This document shows positions 24,311 through 33,365 of a stretch of DNA of 64,000 nucleotides, piece after piece; within the stretch, counting starts at the first letter, position 1; the number at the start of each line of letters is the position of its first letter. The notes beneath the pieces are model-generated. The model saw only the letters and a program-made list of their open reading frames with translations. It ran no database searches and was not told the DNA's origin. The position numbers were made by a program, and so were the translations under genes. Source of the stretch: Pseudomonas sp. CCC3.1 (GTDB lineage Bacteria; Pseudomonadota; Gammaproteobacteria; Pseudomonadales; Pseudomonadaceae); the NCBI RefSeq assembly GCF_034347405.1, contig NZ_CP133778.1, forward strand, positions 62,001 through 126,000, in the 5' to 3' direction.

Positions 24311-27300
24311 ATGAAAAACGCTTTTAAAAAGGTTGGCGCCTTTCTGTGCCAGACCTGGGTCTGGACGCTGCTACTGCTGCTGTCGATTGCGCTGCTGATC
24401 TGGTGGATTGGGCCGCTGCTGGCGGTCAATGACTATAAATTCTGGGCCGATGTCAGTGCTCGACTCATCACCATCAGTGCGCTGTGTCTGATGTGGGGCC
24501 TGTGCATGGTCTTCGTCAGTTGGCGCGCCGGAGTGCGCAAAAAAGAAACCGAAGACAGTGCGACCGGCAAGGAACGCTTGCGCCGCGAAGCACTGATTGA
24601 TGCATCACACAAAGAGCTGCGCACACGCTTCAAAGAGGCGCTGCGTACGCTCAAAACGTCCAGCGTGTACCGCGGGCGCAGTGAACGCTGGCGCGACGAG
24701 TTGCCCTGGTATTTGCTGATCGGCCCCACTGGCAGCGGCAAGACCAGCCTGCTGGACTTCTCGGGGCTTGATTTTCCGCTGAACAAAATTGACCGCAAGC
24801 TGACGCGCGACACCAGCGGCACCCGTCAGTGCGACTGGTATTTCGCGGAACACGGCGTGCTGATAGACACTGCCGGGCGTTACCTGACGCAGGATGAAAC
24901 GGATGCCGACGCCAGTGGCTGGAGCACGTTACTCGGTTTGCTGCGCAAGCGCCGACGCGAACGGCCATTGAATGGCGTGCTGGTCACCTTGCCCGTCGAC
25001 AGCTTGTTTTCAAACGATGAAGACAGCTTGTCTGACCTGGCCGAGCGGGTGCGTTTGCGACTGCAAGACATCCATCAAACCTTGCACATCGAGGTGCCGG
25101 TTTATCTGGTGCTGAGCAAGGCTGACAAACTGCTGGGCTTTACCGAGTTCTTCGAGCAATTGACCCGTGATGAAAGCGATCAGGTCTTCGGTGCCAGCTT
25201 CGCCAAAGGTCAGAGCGGCTCCGATGTGTCGTTGCTGCGCACGGAATTTGAAGCGTTACTGGGCCGTCTCAACAGTCAGATCATCACGCGCATGCACCAA
25301 GAGCGTGACAGTCAGCGTCGCGGGCGGATTCTCGACTTTCCTCACCAGTTGGCTGGCATTGGCGAGCGCCTGTGCCTGTTTGTCGACATGGCCTTTACCG
25401 GTAATCGCTACCAGCGCGCCAGTCCGCTGCGGGGCTTTTACCTGACCAGCGCGCCGCACCTGAAACAAAAACTGAACCCTACTACTGCCGATGTCGGTTC
25501 CAAAGTGGGGGTGAAAGCCCAGGTGCTGCCGACCTTGCACAGTGGGCGCTCGCACTTTATTCATCACCTGCTGAGTCGGGTGATTTTTCCCGAAGCGCAA
25601 CTGGCTGGCCTGGACAAACGTGAGCGTCGGCGAATCAGTTGGGGCCAACGGGCCATGTACGCCGGGGCCTTGGTGTTGCTGAGCGGGTTGGGCCTGCTGT
25701 GGGCCGCCAGCTTTACGTCCAACCTTGACCGTCTGGATACACTGCGCGAATTGGCCCAGCAAGGGGCCAAACAGCGTTCGTTGTTGAGCCCGCGTGATGA
25801 TGCCCGAGCGGTACTCAAAACCCTCGACACGCACTACGCCGCCACGCGTGTTTATCCGTCGCTGGTCGACACGCCATTGCATGAACGCACCGGCCTGTAT
25901 CAGGGCGGCGTGAGTCATCCGGTGGTTTTTCAGGCATACGAACGTGAACTCGATGCGCAGTTGCTGCCGCGTGTTGCGCAGCAACTGGAAAGCCAGATCC
26001 GCGCCAACCTGAATGACCGGGATCGGCTGCTCAACAGTGTGCGTGCGTACCTGATGCTCGGCATGCCCGAACGACGGGACAATGCCTGGCTGCGGGCGTG
26101 GGTGGCTACCGACTGGTCGGCACGTTACCCCGGCAACACCGCCGTTCAGAATGGGCTGAACCAACATTTCGCGCGCTTGCTCGGCCAGACTTTTCACTAC
26201 CCGCTCAATGACACGTTGATAGCCCAGGCGCGTCAGGCACTGCGCAGTGAGTCTTTGGCGTCTGTGGTGTACCGCATGCTGCGTGAGCAGGCCCACACGT
26301 TGGCGCCTTATCGTTTCGACCAGCATCTGGGCCCGCAAGGCGGCGTGTTCAGCGGTGCCGACCATGTGATTCCAGGGTTCTACACCGAGCAAGGCTACAA
26401 GCAGTATTTTTCGGTTCAGGGCGCCACTCTGGTCAGTGAAATTCTGCGTGACAACTGGGTGCTGGGCGAGGGCAACAGCATCAGCCCGATGGACATGCGC
26501 AAGCTGATGGTTGAGCTTGAGCAGCTGTACTTTCGCGATTACGCCACCTATTGGAGCGAAGCGGTCGGTCAGTTGGCCTTGCAGCCTTTCAATACGGCCG
26601 GTGAAGGCGCAGAGCAGTTTGCAGGCCTGACATCGGCCAATTCGGCGGTTGTGCAACTGTTGCTCGAAGTGCGTGCCAACACGCGTTTCCCGAGCCTGAT
26701 CGAAGACCTGGAAGCCTTGCCGGTGCCTGATGACAGTGTCACGCCAGCGCTGGGGGCGCTTGGCAAGGTCGCGACTGTGGCGGCGACAGCCTCGGACGCA
26801 GTGGCAGCCAGCCTGCCGGACACGGCGAAGAAAGCCTTGCAGCGTCGGTTCGAACCCTTGCACCGCTTGCTGGATGAAAACGATGGTCCGACCGCAGACT
26901 TGATACCGGCCCTTGAAGGCCTCAATGAAGTACAGCTGCAACTGGCGGGTCTGGCTCGCGCCAGTACACCGGATCAGGCGGCGTTCGAAATGGCCAAACT
27001 GCGCATGAACGGCCAACGTGATGCCTTGAGCCAACTGCGTCAGGCTTCACAGCGCTTGCCGAGTCCGCTGAACGGCTGGTTCAACGGCCTGGCCGATGAC
27101 ACGTGGCGTTTGGTACTCGACGATTCGTATCAATTCATCAATCAGCGTTATCAGCGCGAGCTGTACAGCTTCTATGTGCGGGCGATCAAAAAACGTTACC
27201 CGTTCAGTGCCCACAGCAGCAGCGACGTGGCCCTGAATGACTTCCGCGAGTTCTTCCGGGCACAAGGCATCAGCGAGCGTTTCTTTGATGCGTACCTGCG

Positions 27301-27835
27301 GCCTTTCGTCAGCGGTGAGGCGGGCAATTACCGGCTGCGCAGCCTGGACGGGCAAGGCTTGCCGATGGCCAAAACCTACTTTGAGCAAATGGCCGCCGTG
27401 CAGGTGATTCGCCAAAGCTTCTTTGCGCAAAATCCGGCAGAGCCACAGGTGCAGTTCACCCTTGAGCCCTACAGCCTGGACTCCAGTGTCAGCCGTTCCG
27501 AGTTCCGTTTTGGCAACCAGTCAATCGAGTACCGCCATGGTCCGATTGTGCCGGTCACCTTGCAGTGGCCCACCGACGCTGAAAACGGCCGCACCAGCCT
27601 GGTCATGGAAAAAATGGTCGGACGCCCGGTCGGCATTGAGAAAAGCACCGGGCCCTGGTCATTGTTTCGGGTTCTGGACCTGATGCAGATCGACTACCTG
27701 AGCGGTCGCGATGTGATGATCCTCAAAGCCGAAGTTGGCGGGTTGCGTGCCAATTACCTGTTGATGAGCCAGCGCACCCCCAACCCGTTCGATATGGACG
27801 TGTTGCGCAGCTTCCGTCTGCCTGAGCAACTGTGA
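24311..27835 (+). CDS. tssM: Type VI inner-membrane protein TssM (IcmF)
   Basis: The largest membrane-complex subunit, spanning from the cytoplasm to the periplasm. The 1174-residue length fits. Two membrane segments lie near residues 14-38 and 50-70. A cytoplasmic NTPase-like domain carries Walker A GPTGSGKT (138-145). A third membrane segment is around 450-470 (YAGALVLLSGLGLLWAASF). A long periplasmic part ends in the TssM C-terminal beta domain (WPTDAENGRTSLVMEKM, NPFDMDVLRSFRLPEQL). The preserved P-loop suggests an NTP-binding version. It overlaps the phosphatase gene by one base. Confidence 0.96.
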   Translation: MKNAFKKVGAFLCQTWVWTLLLLLSIALLIWWIGPLLAVNDYKFWADVSARLITISALCLMWGLCMVFVSWRAGVRKKETEDSATGKERLRREALIDASHKELRTRFKEALRTLKTSSVYRGRSERWRDELPWYLLIGPTGSGKTSLLDFSGLDFPLNKIDRKLTRDTSGTRQCDWYFAEHGVLIDTAGRYLTQDETDADASGWSTLLGLLRKRRRERPLNGVLVTLPVDSLFSNDEDSLSDLAERVRLRLQDIHQTLHIEVPVYLVLSKADKLLGFTEFFEQLTRDESDQVFGASFAKGQSGSDVSLLRTEFEALLGRLNSQIITRMHQERDSQRRGRILDFPHQLAGIGERLCLFVDMAFTGNRYQRASPLRGFYLTSAPHLKQKLNPTTADVGSKVGVKAQVLPTLHSGRSHFIHHLLSRVIFPEAQLAGLDKRERRRISWGQRAMYAGALVLLSGLGLLWAASFTSNLDRLDTLRELAQQGAKQRSLLSPRDDARAVLKTLDTHYAATRVYPSLVDTPLHERTGLYQGGVSHPVVFQAYERELDAQLLPRVAQQLESQIRANLNDRDRLLNSVRAYLMLGMPERRDNAWLRAWVATDWSARYPGNTAVQNGLNQHFARLLGQTFHYPLNDTLIAQARQALRSESLASVVYRMLREQAHTLAPYRFDQHLGPQGGVFSGADHVIPGFYTEQGYKQYFSVQGATLVSEILRDNWVLGEGNSISPMDMRKLMVELEQLYFRDYATYWSEAVGQLALQPFNTAGEGAEQFAGLTSANSAVVQLLLEVRANTRFPSLIEDLEALPVPDDSVTPALGALGKVATVAATASDAVAASLPDTAKKALQRRFEPLHRLLDENDGPTADLIPALEGLNEVQLQLAGLARASTPDQAAFEMAKLRMNGQRDALSQLRQASQRLPSPLNGWFNGLADDTWRLVLDDSYQFINQRYQRELYSFYVRAIKKRYPFSAHSSSDVALNDFREFFRAQGISERFFDAYLRPFVSGEAGNYRLRSLDGQGLPMAKTYFEQMAAVQVIRQSFFAQNPAEPQVQFTLEPYSLDSSVSRSEFRFGNQSIEYRHGPIVPVTLQWPTDAENGRTSLVMEKMVGRPVGIEKSTGPWSLFRVLDLMQIDYLSGRDVMILKAEVGGLRANYLLMSQRTPNPFDMDVLRSFRLPEQL

Positions 27836-28563
27836 TGCACGCAAGCTCACAGTGGCGCAGCGCGGCAGGCACCGACCCGGGCAAGGTTCGGGCGCGTAAC
27901 GAAGATGCCGTTCTCGACTGCCCGGAGCTTGGGCTCTGGGCGGTGGCTGATGGCATGGGCGGTCATCGGGCTGGCGATATTGCCAGCCAGTTGATTGTCG
28001 ACAGCCTGGGCGAACTGACACAACCACAGACCTTTGATCAGCGGCTAGAGGCGGTGCGTCAATGCCTGCACTGGCTCAACCGGCGGATGGGCCAGGAACT
28101 GACCGTCAGCGATCAGCAGGTCGACAGCCTCATGGGCAGCACCGTGGTGGCGTTGCTGCTTGAAGGCAAGCGCGCTGCGTGTGTCTGGGCCGGGGACAGC
28201 CGCTGTTATCTCTGGCGTGGGCAGCAGTTGTACCAACTGTCGCGCGATCATTCGCTTCAACAGCAACTCATGGATGAGCAACACCTGAGTTTTGAAGAGG
28301 CACTTGCCCATCCGGGCTCGCGCGCGCTGACCCGTGCAATCGGGGCGAGCGAGCATTTGAACCTGAGCGTGGTCGAGCTTGAAGTGCTGCCCGACGACGT
28401 TTTTTTGCTGTGCAGCGATGGTCTGTACCAAGGCCTTAGTCACCGCGAATTAGGCCAGGCCTTGAGCCTGATTTCGCCGCAGGTTGCGCTGGCGCGTTTG
28501 TTTGATGGTGTGCTGCGCGGCGCTGCTTGTGACAACGTGAGCGCGGTGGTGATTCGCCAATGA
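27835..28563 (+). CDS. stp1: PP2C-type Ser/Thr phosphatase of the T6SS (Stp1/PppA-like)
   Basis: Removes phosphate from T6SS proteins phosphorylated by the partner kinase. ATG 27835 overlaps the tssM stop (GTG 27832 is an alternative) and gives 242 residues. PP2C motifs are intact: GKVRARNEDAVL (metal Asp), WAVADGMGGHRAGD, GSTVVALLLE, WAGDSRCYLWR, DHSLQQQL, FLLCSDGLYQGL and CDNVSAVVIR. No membrane segment is present. It overlaps the kinase gene by 4 nt. Confidence 0.94.
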   Translation: MHASSQWRSAAGTDPGKVRARNEDAVLDCPELGLWAVADGMGGHRAGDIASQLIVDSLGELTQPQTFDQRLEAVRQCLHWLNRRMGQELTVSDQQVDSLMGSTVVALLLEGKRAACVWAGDSRCYLWRGQQLYQLSRDHSLQQQLMDEQHLSFEEALAHPGSRALTRAIGASEHLNLSVVELEVLPDDVFLLCSDGLYQGLSHRELGQALSLISPQVALARLFDGVLRGAACDNVSAVVIRQ

Positions 28564-29465
28564 GCGACCTTGAAAGGCCAGCGGAAACGCCGCAGGCCCG
28601 CCCTGTTTTTCGCGCAATGCCCAAAGTGCTTGGCAAGCGTTACCGGATCGAACGTTTGCTGGGCGCGGGTGGCATGGGCACGGTGTATCGGGCGCGTGAC
28701 CTGCTGCACGAACAATTCGCAGACCCGCAGCCTTACGTCGCGCTCAAAGTGCTCAGCGAAGCGTACGAACACTCACCGGACGCCAGCGCGCTGCTGTTCA
28801 ATGAATTCGCGCTGATACGGCACTTGCGTCATCCCAACGTGCTGCGCGTGTACAGCTTTGAAGTCGACACGGAGCACCAGCGGGTGTTTGTGGTGATGGA
28901 GCTGTTGCGCGGCCCGACCTTGGACCGTTTGTTGTGTGAGCGGCCTTTGGGGATGGCGTGGTATGAGTTGCGCGACATTGCCTTGCCGCTGCTGGACGCC
29001 TTGGGCCATGCCCATGAACGAGGTGTGCTGCACGGCGACATCAAACCGAGCAATGTGTTGCTCAGCGAAGACGGTATCCGGTTGTTCGACTTTGGCTTGG
29101 GGCAAGCGCAAGCGGGCACATTAGACGGCCTGGCGCATGTGAGCCGTACCCGCGTCAACGCCTGGACCCCGGGCTACGCGGCACCCGAAATTCTTGAAGG
29201 GGCGCCGCTGACCCGTGCTGCAGACCTGTATGCGCTGGGCTGTTTGCTGTACGAACTGGCCAGTGGCAAGCATCCGTTCAACCGGATGCAAGCCACCGAC
29301 GCCCGCGACATGCGGCCCAAAATAAAACTGAAGCGGCCCAAGCGATTGTCGCGACACGCCTGGCCTTACGTGCGCAAGGCACTGAGTTTCGACCCCGAGC
29401 AACGCAGCGTCAGCATTGCTCAATTGCGTGAGGCTCTGACGGTTAAACCGGGGTTTTGGGGGTAG
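28560..29465 (+). CDS. stk1: Hanks-type Ser/Thr kinase of the T6SS (Stk1/PpkA-like)
   Basis: Protein kinase expected to phosphorylate Fha or another T6SS component and so trigger assembly. The 301-residue product has the glycine loop LLGAGGMGTVYRARD (34-47), ATP lysine K63 (VALK), catalytic loop HGDIKPSNVLL (158-168), DFG 177-179 and GYAAPEI. The usual HRD arginine is glycine, so it is a non-RD kinase probably not controlled by activation-loop phosphorylation. No membrane helix or periplasmic sensor is visible, unlike the longer PpkA proteins. It is the last gene of the cluster. Confidence 0.93.
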   Translation: MSDLERPAETPQARPVFRAMPKVLGKRYRIERLLGAGGMGTVYRARDLLHEQFADPQPYVALKVLSEAYEHSPDASALLFNEFALIRHLRHPNVLRVYSFEVDTEHQRVFVVMELLRGPTLDRLLCERPLGMAWYELRDIALPLLDALGHAHERGVLHGDIKPSNVLLSEDGIRLFDFGLGQAQAGTLDGLAHVSRTRVNAWTPGYAAPEILEGAPLTRAADLYALGCLLYELASGKHPFNRMQATDARDMRPKIKLKRPKRLSRHAWPYVRKALSFDPEQRSVSIAQLREALTVKPGFWG

Positions 29466-29609
29466 GTATCAGGTGCTTCGCGCAGTTTGGCGATGAGCTT
29501 GGTCGCGAGCTGCAAGCCATTAAGCCAAGTGGCACCGAAGGGCGTTAAGGTTGGGTGCAAATACTGGATCACGGGATTGATGGAGCGGCTCGACCTTTCA
29601 ACGCTGCCC

Positions 29610-30293
29610 TCACACCGCCTCAGTGACGGGTTTTGGGTAAAGAAGCTTCATCAAGGCAATGTCCTGTTGGCTGATCTCGGTGTTTTTGGTTGTTTCAAAA
29701 TCACCGAGGGTTAATTTATTGAGGACCGCGTAATGCATGATCGATTTTGGGTCGTAAGGGGTGTGGGTCACACTTGAACGAGGCCGTTTGTTTAACACCA
29801 TACGGTCGGTTTGAGCGTCAGTTAAACCGAGAGTTCTGTAATAGGCATACACTTTCGGTTTGTCCCACGGTATATCGGAATCGGGGTGCAAGTGCTCATG
29901 GGCAGCCGCTAAAGCATGCCCGAACTCATGCAGTACGGTCATATTAAAATCCGGATGGCTTTCATCTCTACCGATAGTCATGGTCGGTTTTGACGGATCG
30001 ATCTGCAGCGCATAGTTGCCCAACACTGATTCATGAATACCTAACGTGTTGGTTGCGATTCTGATATCGCCTGCATGACCTTCAACGAAGTCAAAGGTTA
30101 GGTTGATGTGAGGCAGCCATTGGCTGGCTGCCGAGATAATGGCCTGTCTTAACGTATCTGAAGGGTTGCTGACAAAGGCAATAGTCAGTGTTCTGCCGTT
30201 GTCCCAGAGCCTATTAGTCACGGCGAAGCTCCTCGTACTGACCCTGTCGATGTTGAACTCGTCATGCAGTTTGCACACAAATGGCTGACTCAT
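29610..30293 (-). CDS. Metzincin-like (M12A/astacin-type) zinc metalloprotease
   Basis: A 227-residue protein with a complete metzincin zinc site, HEFGHALAAAH (122-132), followed directly by EHLHPDSDIPWDKPKVYAYY as in astacin-related bacterial enzymes. The Met-turn SIMHY is at 184-188 and includes the Tyr that can act as a fifth ligand. The usual glycine of HEXXHXXGXXH is alanine here. There is no signal peptide or propeptide, so export by the general secretory route is unlikely. AAGGATG precedes the start codon. It is convergent with the T6SS kinase gene, 144 nt away. A link to the T6SS (secreted cargo) is a guess from position only. No neighbouring inhibitor gene is seen. Confidence 0.82.
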   Translation of the reverse strand: MSQPFVCKLHDEFNIDRVSTRSFAVTNRLWDNGRTLTIAFVSNPSDTLRQAIISAASQWLPHINLTFDFVEGHAGDIRIATNTLGIHESVLGNYALQIDPSKPTMTIGRDESHPDFNMTVLHEFGHALAAAHEHLHPDSDIPWDKPKVYAYYRTLGLTDAQTDRMVLNKRPRSSVTHTPYDPKSIMHYAVLNKLTLGDFETTKNTEISQQDIALMKLLYPKPVTEAV

Positions 30294-30421
30294 GTATTCA
30301 TCCTTTTTTTGTAGTCAAAACCTCATGTCTTGATAGACGTCAGCGTAGAAGAGGGGCCGCCACTGATTAACAGATAAGTGTGTTAATTCATTGCCTCGTT
30401 GTGATGGTTTAAAGGTCAAAA

Positions 30422-30446
30422 GATCGCGAGGCAAGCTCGCTCCTAC
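30422..30446. repeat. Single REP arm (GTAGGAGCGAGC family)
   Basis: GATCGCGAGGCAAGCTCGCT followed by CCTAC matches the right arm of the perfect palindromes at 55703-55773 and 59584-59649. Only one arm is present here, lying between the protease promoter side and the end of the MalT-like regulator gene. Confidence 0.75.
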
Positions 30447-30454
30447 AGAGGTTT

Positions 30455-33163
30455 CTAATCCAATACCTTAAGTTTCTGCGCCCGCGTGATCGCCTGAATA
30501 CGGCTAGTCACATGCAGCTTGCAGAACAGGTTTTTGAGGTGCCATTTCACGGTCTCTGCTGAAATAGCCAGGCTGCGGGCTATTTCCTTGTTGGCCTGGC
30601 CTTGGGCAATCAATTGCAAAATTTGCAACTCGCGCTCGCTCAAGCTGGGCTCACGGCTGGCGCTGTGTTCGTTACGGGCAGGCGGGGCGCTGTCTTCGAG
30701 CAGACTGCGCACATAATCGGCGGTCTCGCCACGTGCGCTTTTCAACAGGGCTTCAAGCAGCGCTGGCATGGCATCACCCGCATCCAGCAGGCTGCGTCGC
30801 AGGTTCTGCCGACACGCCAGATTAAGCAGGGGCTGCAAGGTCTTCACAGCGTTCGCCTGATCATCCGGCCATAACGCACAGGCCAGTGCGGCGCGGCTGC
30901 GGACGGCGCGCAGCAATTGACCTTGGCGTTCATCGTTGTCTAGCAAGCCTTGCCACAACGTGGCCGCCACAGACCATTGCTTTTGCGCGGCGGCGATATG
31001 GCAGTGCGCCTCGGTACGGGCGCGGCTGATGTCGGCATGAGCCGTGAGCGGGTCCAGCGTTGCAAATTGCGCCTGCAACTCCAGTGCTTGTGGCAGTTGC
31101 TCGCAGGCCAGGTGAATGCGTATTTCCTCGACCAGCAACCAGGCTTGCAGCCGTGGCCAGCGGCGTAGCGTTGCCAGCTGTTGCGCATGCTCCAGCAGGT
31201 AGCGCGCCTGCGACGGGTCGCTCAGCAGCAGGGCGCGACGTGCCAGGCTGGCGTACGCCCCAAACAGCGCATCCAGTGGGGCGATGACGTCGATCTGGTT
31301 CAGGCGCTGCGCCACCAGTGTTTGCAGGGCTGGCCAGTCGCCGCGTTCATACAGCAACTCGGCCAAAAGCGCCGCGAGTGTGGCGCTGCCGCTCGATTGC
31401 GGGCCAGTCAGGTCTTCGGTGGGGGTTAGCGCCTGGCGATAATACTGTTCGGCGCTGTGCAGGTCTGCTTGTCGAAAGTGGCTCAAACCCAGTACGAAGG
31501 CTCGGTAAACCGTGACAAAGAGGTTGTGAGACGGCGTGGTCGGGCACGGCATGTGGCGCTGCACGGCTTGTGCCTGCGGGTAATTGCCTTGGGTCATGTA
31601 GTCATAACTGAGGATGTTGCAGATCAATCCGTCGACCCACGTATCACCGCACGGCACGTGTGCCAGCAACGGTTCAACGCGTTCGATGCTCTGGCTGATA
31701 TTTTCAGCAAAGGCCTCGGTAATGGCGCCAATCACTTGATATTTGATGCTCAGCCGGGTACTTGGCTGCGAGGTCTTGAACAAAGGCCGCAGGCTATCGA
31801 GCAAGCCTCTGGACGCCGAGAAGTGAAAGTGATGCCCCAGCGCCCAGGCCAGGTTGAGTTGCAGGTCGATTCGCTGCTCATCCAGCGGTTGGCTGGCGAT
31901 TTCAGGCATCTGCTGCAACCAGCGCACCAGCGTGCCGACATCGCCTTCCTCAGCCAGCGATTGTGCCCCCTGATTGGCGCAATCGTCGCGACTGCCGAGC
32001 TTGCCTGCCGCCAGTGCGTGCCGGATCGCCTCAGCCCAGTATTGATGCTTGGCTAGCCAGTTGCTGGCGCGTTCATGCAACTGCACCACGGCAATATCGC
32101 TGTTGTGCAGCCGTTCGCTGAGGGTTTCGACAAACAAGGCGTGGTAGCGAAACCAGTGCCCCTGGTTGTCCAGTGAGAACAAAAACAAGTTGTGCCGCTC
32201 GATCTCGGCCAGCCGCTCGTTGGCGTCGTCGCGTCCGGTGACCGCGTTGCACAGCGACGGCGTCAGGCGCCCGAGAATTGAGGTTTTCAACAGGAATTCT
32301 TGCAAGGGCAGCGGCAGCGGAGCCAACACCACGTCGTACAAGTAACGCCCGATCTGCCGGTTGCCCAAGTGCAGGCGGTTGAGGTTGCGTAACGGATCGC
32401 TGGGCGCCAGCGCTGCCATCTGGATGCCGGTGATCCAGCCTTCGGTCAGGTTCAGCACCCGCTGCAGGTCGGACGCTGGAAAACGCTGGGGGTTGGTACT
32501 CGCCAGATAGTCCTGGGTTTCTTCAACGTTAAAGCGCAGGGCGTTGGTGTCGATTTCGAGCAACTGATTGCGCGCCTGCAAGCGGCTCAACGGCAGCGCC
32601 GGGACACTGCGGCTGCCCACCAGCACGTGAAAGCAGTCCGGGGCATGTTGAAGCAATTGTTCGAGGTCGCAGAGGATGGCGGGGTGGCTGATCAGGTGCA
32701 GGTCGTCGAGTACCAGGTACAGGGCGTTTTGCCGGTGTTGCATCAGGTTGATCAGCTCGCGGATAAACCGGCTGTCTGCCTGCGCCACGCTGTCAGCCAA
32801 GACCTCGACATGTTCCAGCGGCTGGCCACTGGCCTGGCTCAAGGCCGCCAGCAAATAACGGCGGAAGACCTGCGGGGTGTCGTCCTGCTCATCCAGGCTA
32901 AGCCAGGCCACGCTGTGCCCCTGTTCGAGCAAGCGCTGGCGCCATTGCCCCAGCAACGTGGTTTTGCCAAACCCGGCGGCGCCGCATACCAGCGCCATGC
33001 AGCGTTCTTCCAGCAGATTGATTTTTTGCAACAGGCGCGTGCGCGCCAAGATCGTTCCGGCCGAGCGCGGCGGTACCAGTTTGGTGCCTATCAGCGGTAA
33101 GCCATGGTCAAGACCAAAGGCAGTCTGATGCTTGAACGGGGTGGCAAATTTGGCCTGGGTCAT
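30455..33163 (-). CDS. acoK: MalT/AcoK-type LuxR-family ATP-dependent regulator of acetoin genes
   Basis: Large signal-transduction ATPase of the MalT class, 902 residues. A short N-terminal arm leads to a Walker A site GAAGFGKTT (61-69) in an NTPase domain (LVLDDLHLISHPA as Walker B). A long helical repeat sensor region (around 400-800) follows. A C-terminal LuxR helix-turn-helix (LSERELQILQLIAQGQANKEIARSL, ETVKWHLKNLFCKL) closes the protein. It is divergent from acoABC across 202 nt, the arrangement expected of AcoK, known in Klebsiella as the acetoin activator. Family is certain; the name acoK rests on gene context. Confidence 0.85.
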   Translation of the reverse strand: MTQAKFATPFKHQTAFGLDHGLPLIGTKLVPPRSAGTILARTRLLQKINLLEERCMALVCGAAGFGKTTLLGQWRQRLLEQGHSVAWLSLDEQDDTPQVFRRYLLAALSQASGQPLEHVEVLADSVAQADSRFIRELINLMQHRQNALYLVLDDLHLISHPAILCDLEQLLQHAPDCFHVLVGSRSVPALPLSRLQARNQLLEIDTNALRFNVEETQDYLASTNPQRFPASDLQRVLNLTEGWITGIQMAALAPSDPLRNLNRLHLGNRQIGRYLYDVVLAPLPLPLQEFLLKTSILGRLTPSLCNAVTGRDDANERLAEIERHNLFLFSLDNQGHWFRYHALFVETLSERLHNSDIAVVQLHERASNWLAKHQYWAEAIRHALAAGKLGSRDDCANQGAQSLAEEGDVGTLVRWLQQMPEIASQPLDEQRIDLQLNLAWALGHHFHFSASRGLLDSLRPLFKTSQPSTRLSIKYQVIGAITEAFAENISQSIERVEPLLAHVPCGDTWVDGLICNILSYDYMTQGNYPQAQAVQRHMPCPTTPSHNLFVTVYRAFVLGLSHFRQADLHSAEQYYRQALTPTEDLTGPQSSGSATLAALLAELLYERGDWPALQTLVAQRLNQIDVIAPLDALFGAYASLARRALLLSDPSQARYLLEHAQQLATLRRWPRLQAWLLVEEIRIHLACEQLPQALELQAQFATLDPLTAHADISRARTEAHCHIAAAQKQWSVAATLWQGLLDNDERQGQLLRAVRSRAALACALWPDDQANAVKTLQPLLNLACRQNLRRSLLDAGDAMPALLEALLKSARGETADYVRSLLEDSAPPARNEHSASREPSLSERELQILQLIAQGQANKEIARSLAISAETVKWHLKNLFCKLHVTSRIQAITRAQKLKVLD

Positions 33164-33182
33164 TGTTGTTATGTTTCCCTCT

Positions 33183-33286
33183 AGCGTTTGGCTAACGCTG
33201 CCCTTGGGGGGGTTAAGAGTACCCCCCGCAGGTATGCGTCGCGCCCCCCCATCCGGGTAGTTATGGCTGCGACTTTAGACTCTTAA
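33183..33286. promoter_or_regulatory. Dyad symmetries in the acoK-acoA divergent promoter region
   Basis: Three inverted repeats lie in the 202-nt gap. AGCGTT-N5-AACGCT is at 33183-33199. GGGGGGT-N7-ACCCCCC is at 33207-33227. A wide pair TTAAGAGT (33213-33220) and ACTCTTAA (33279-33286) is also present. A G-tract CCCCCCATCC (33244-33253, GGATGGGGGG on the other strand) recalls the GGA/GA-rich boxes bound by MalT. These are candidate sites for the adjacent regulator. Confidence 0.45.
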
Positions 33287-33365
33287 CGTAAGGGAACGCC
33301 ATCGTCGTACGCCGTCAGGTGTTCGATAACCCCAATAAAAAAAGCCAAGACAAGAGGGCGAACCC

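Noticed and set aside
25256..27034. 592-codon open frame on the minus strand inside tssM
   Set aside because: It is fully antisense to a well-supported TssM, has no family-like sequence, and arises from the codon bias of the GC-rich plus-strand gene.
9172..29465. hcp, vgrG or PAAR gene within or beside the T6SS
   Set aside because: All frames in the cluster are accounted for by other components; none has the Hcp or VgrG features.
29466..29609. Possible gene remnant between stk1 and the protease gene
   Set aside because: A short minus-strand stretch reads smoothly but is downstream of a stop, lacks a start and matches nothing I recognise.
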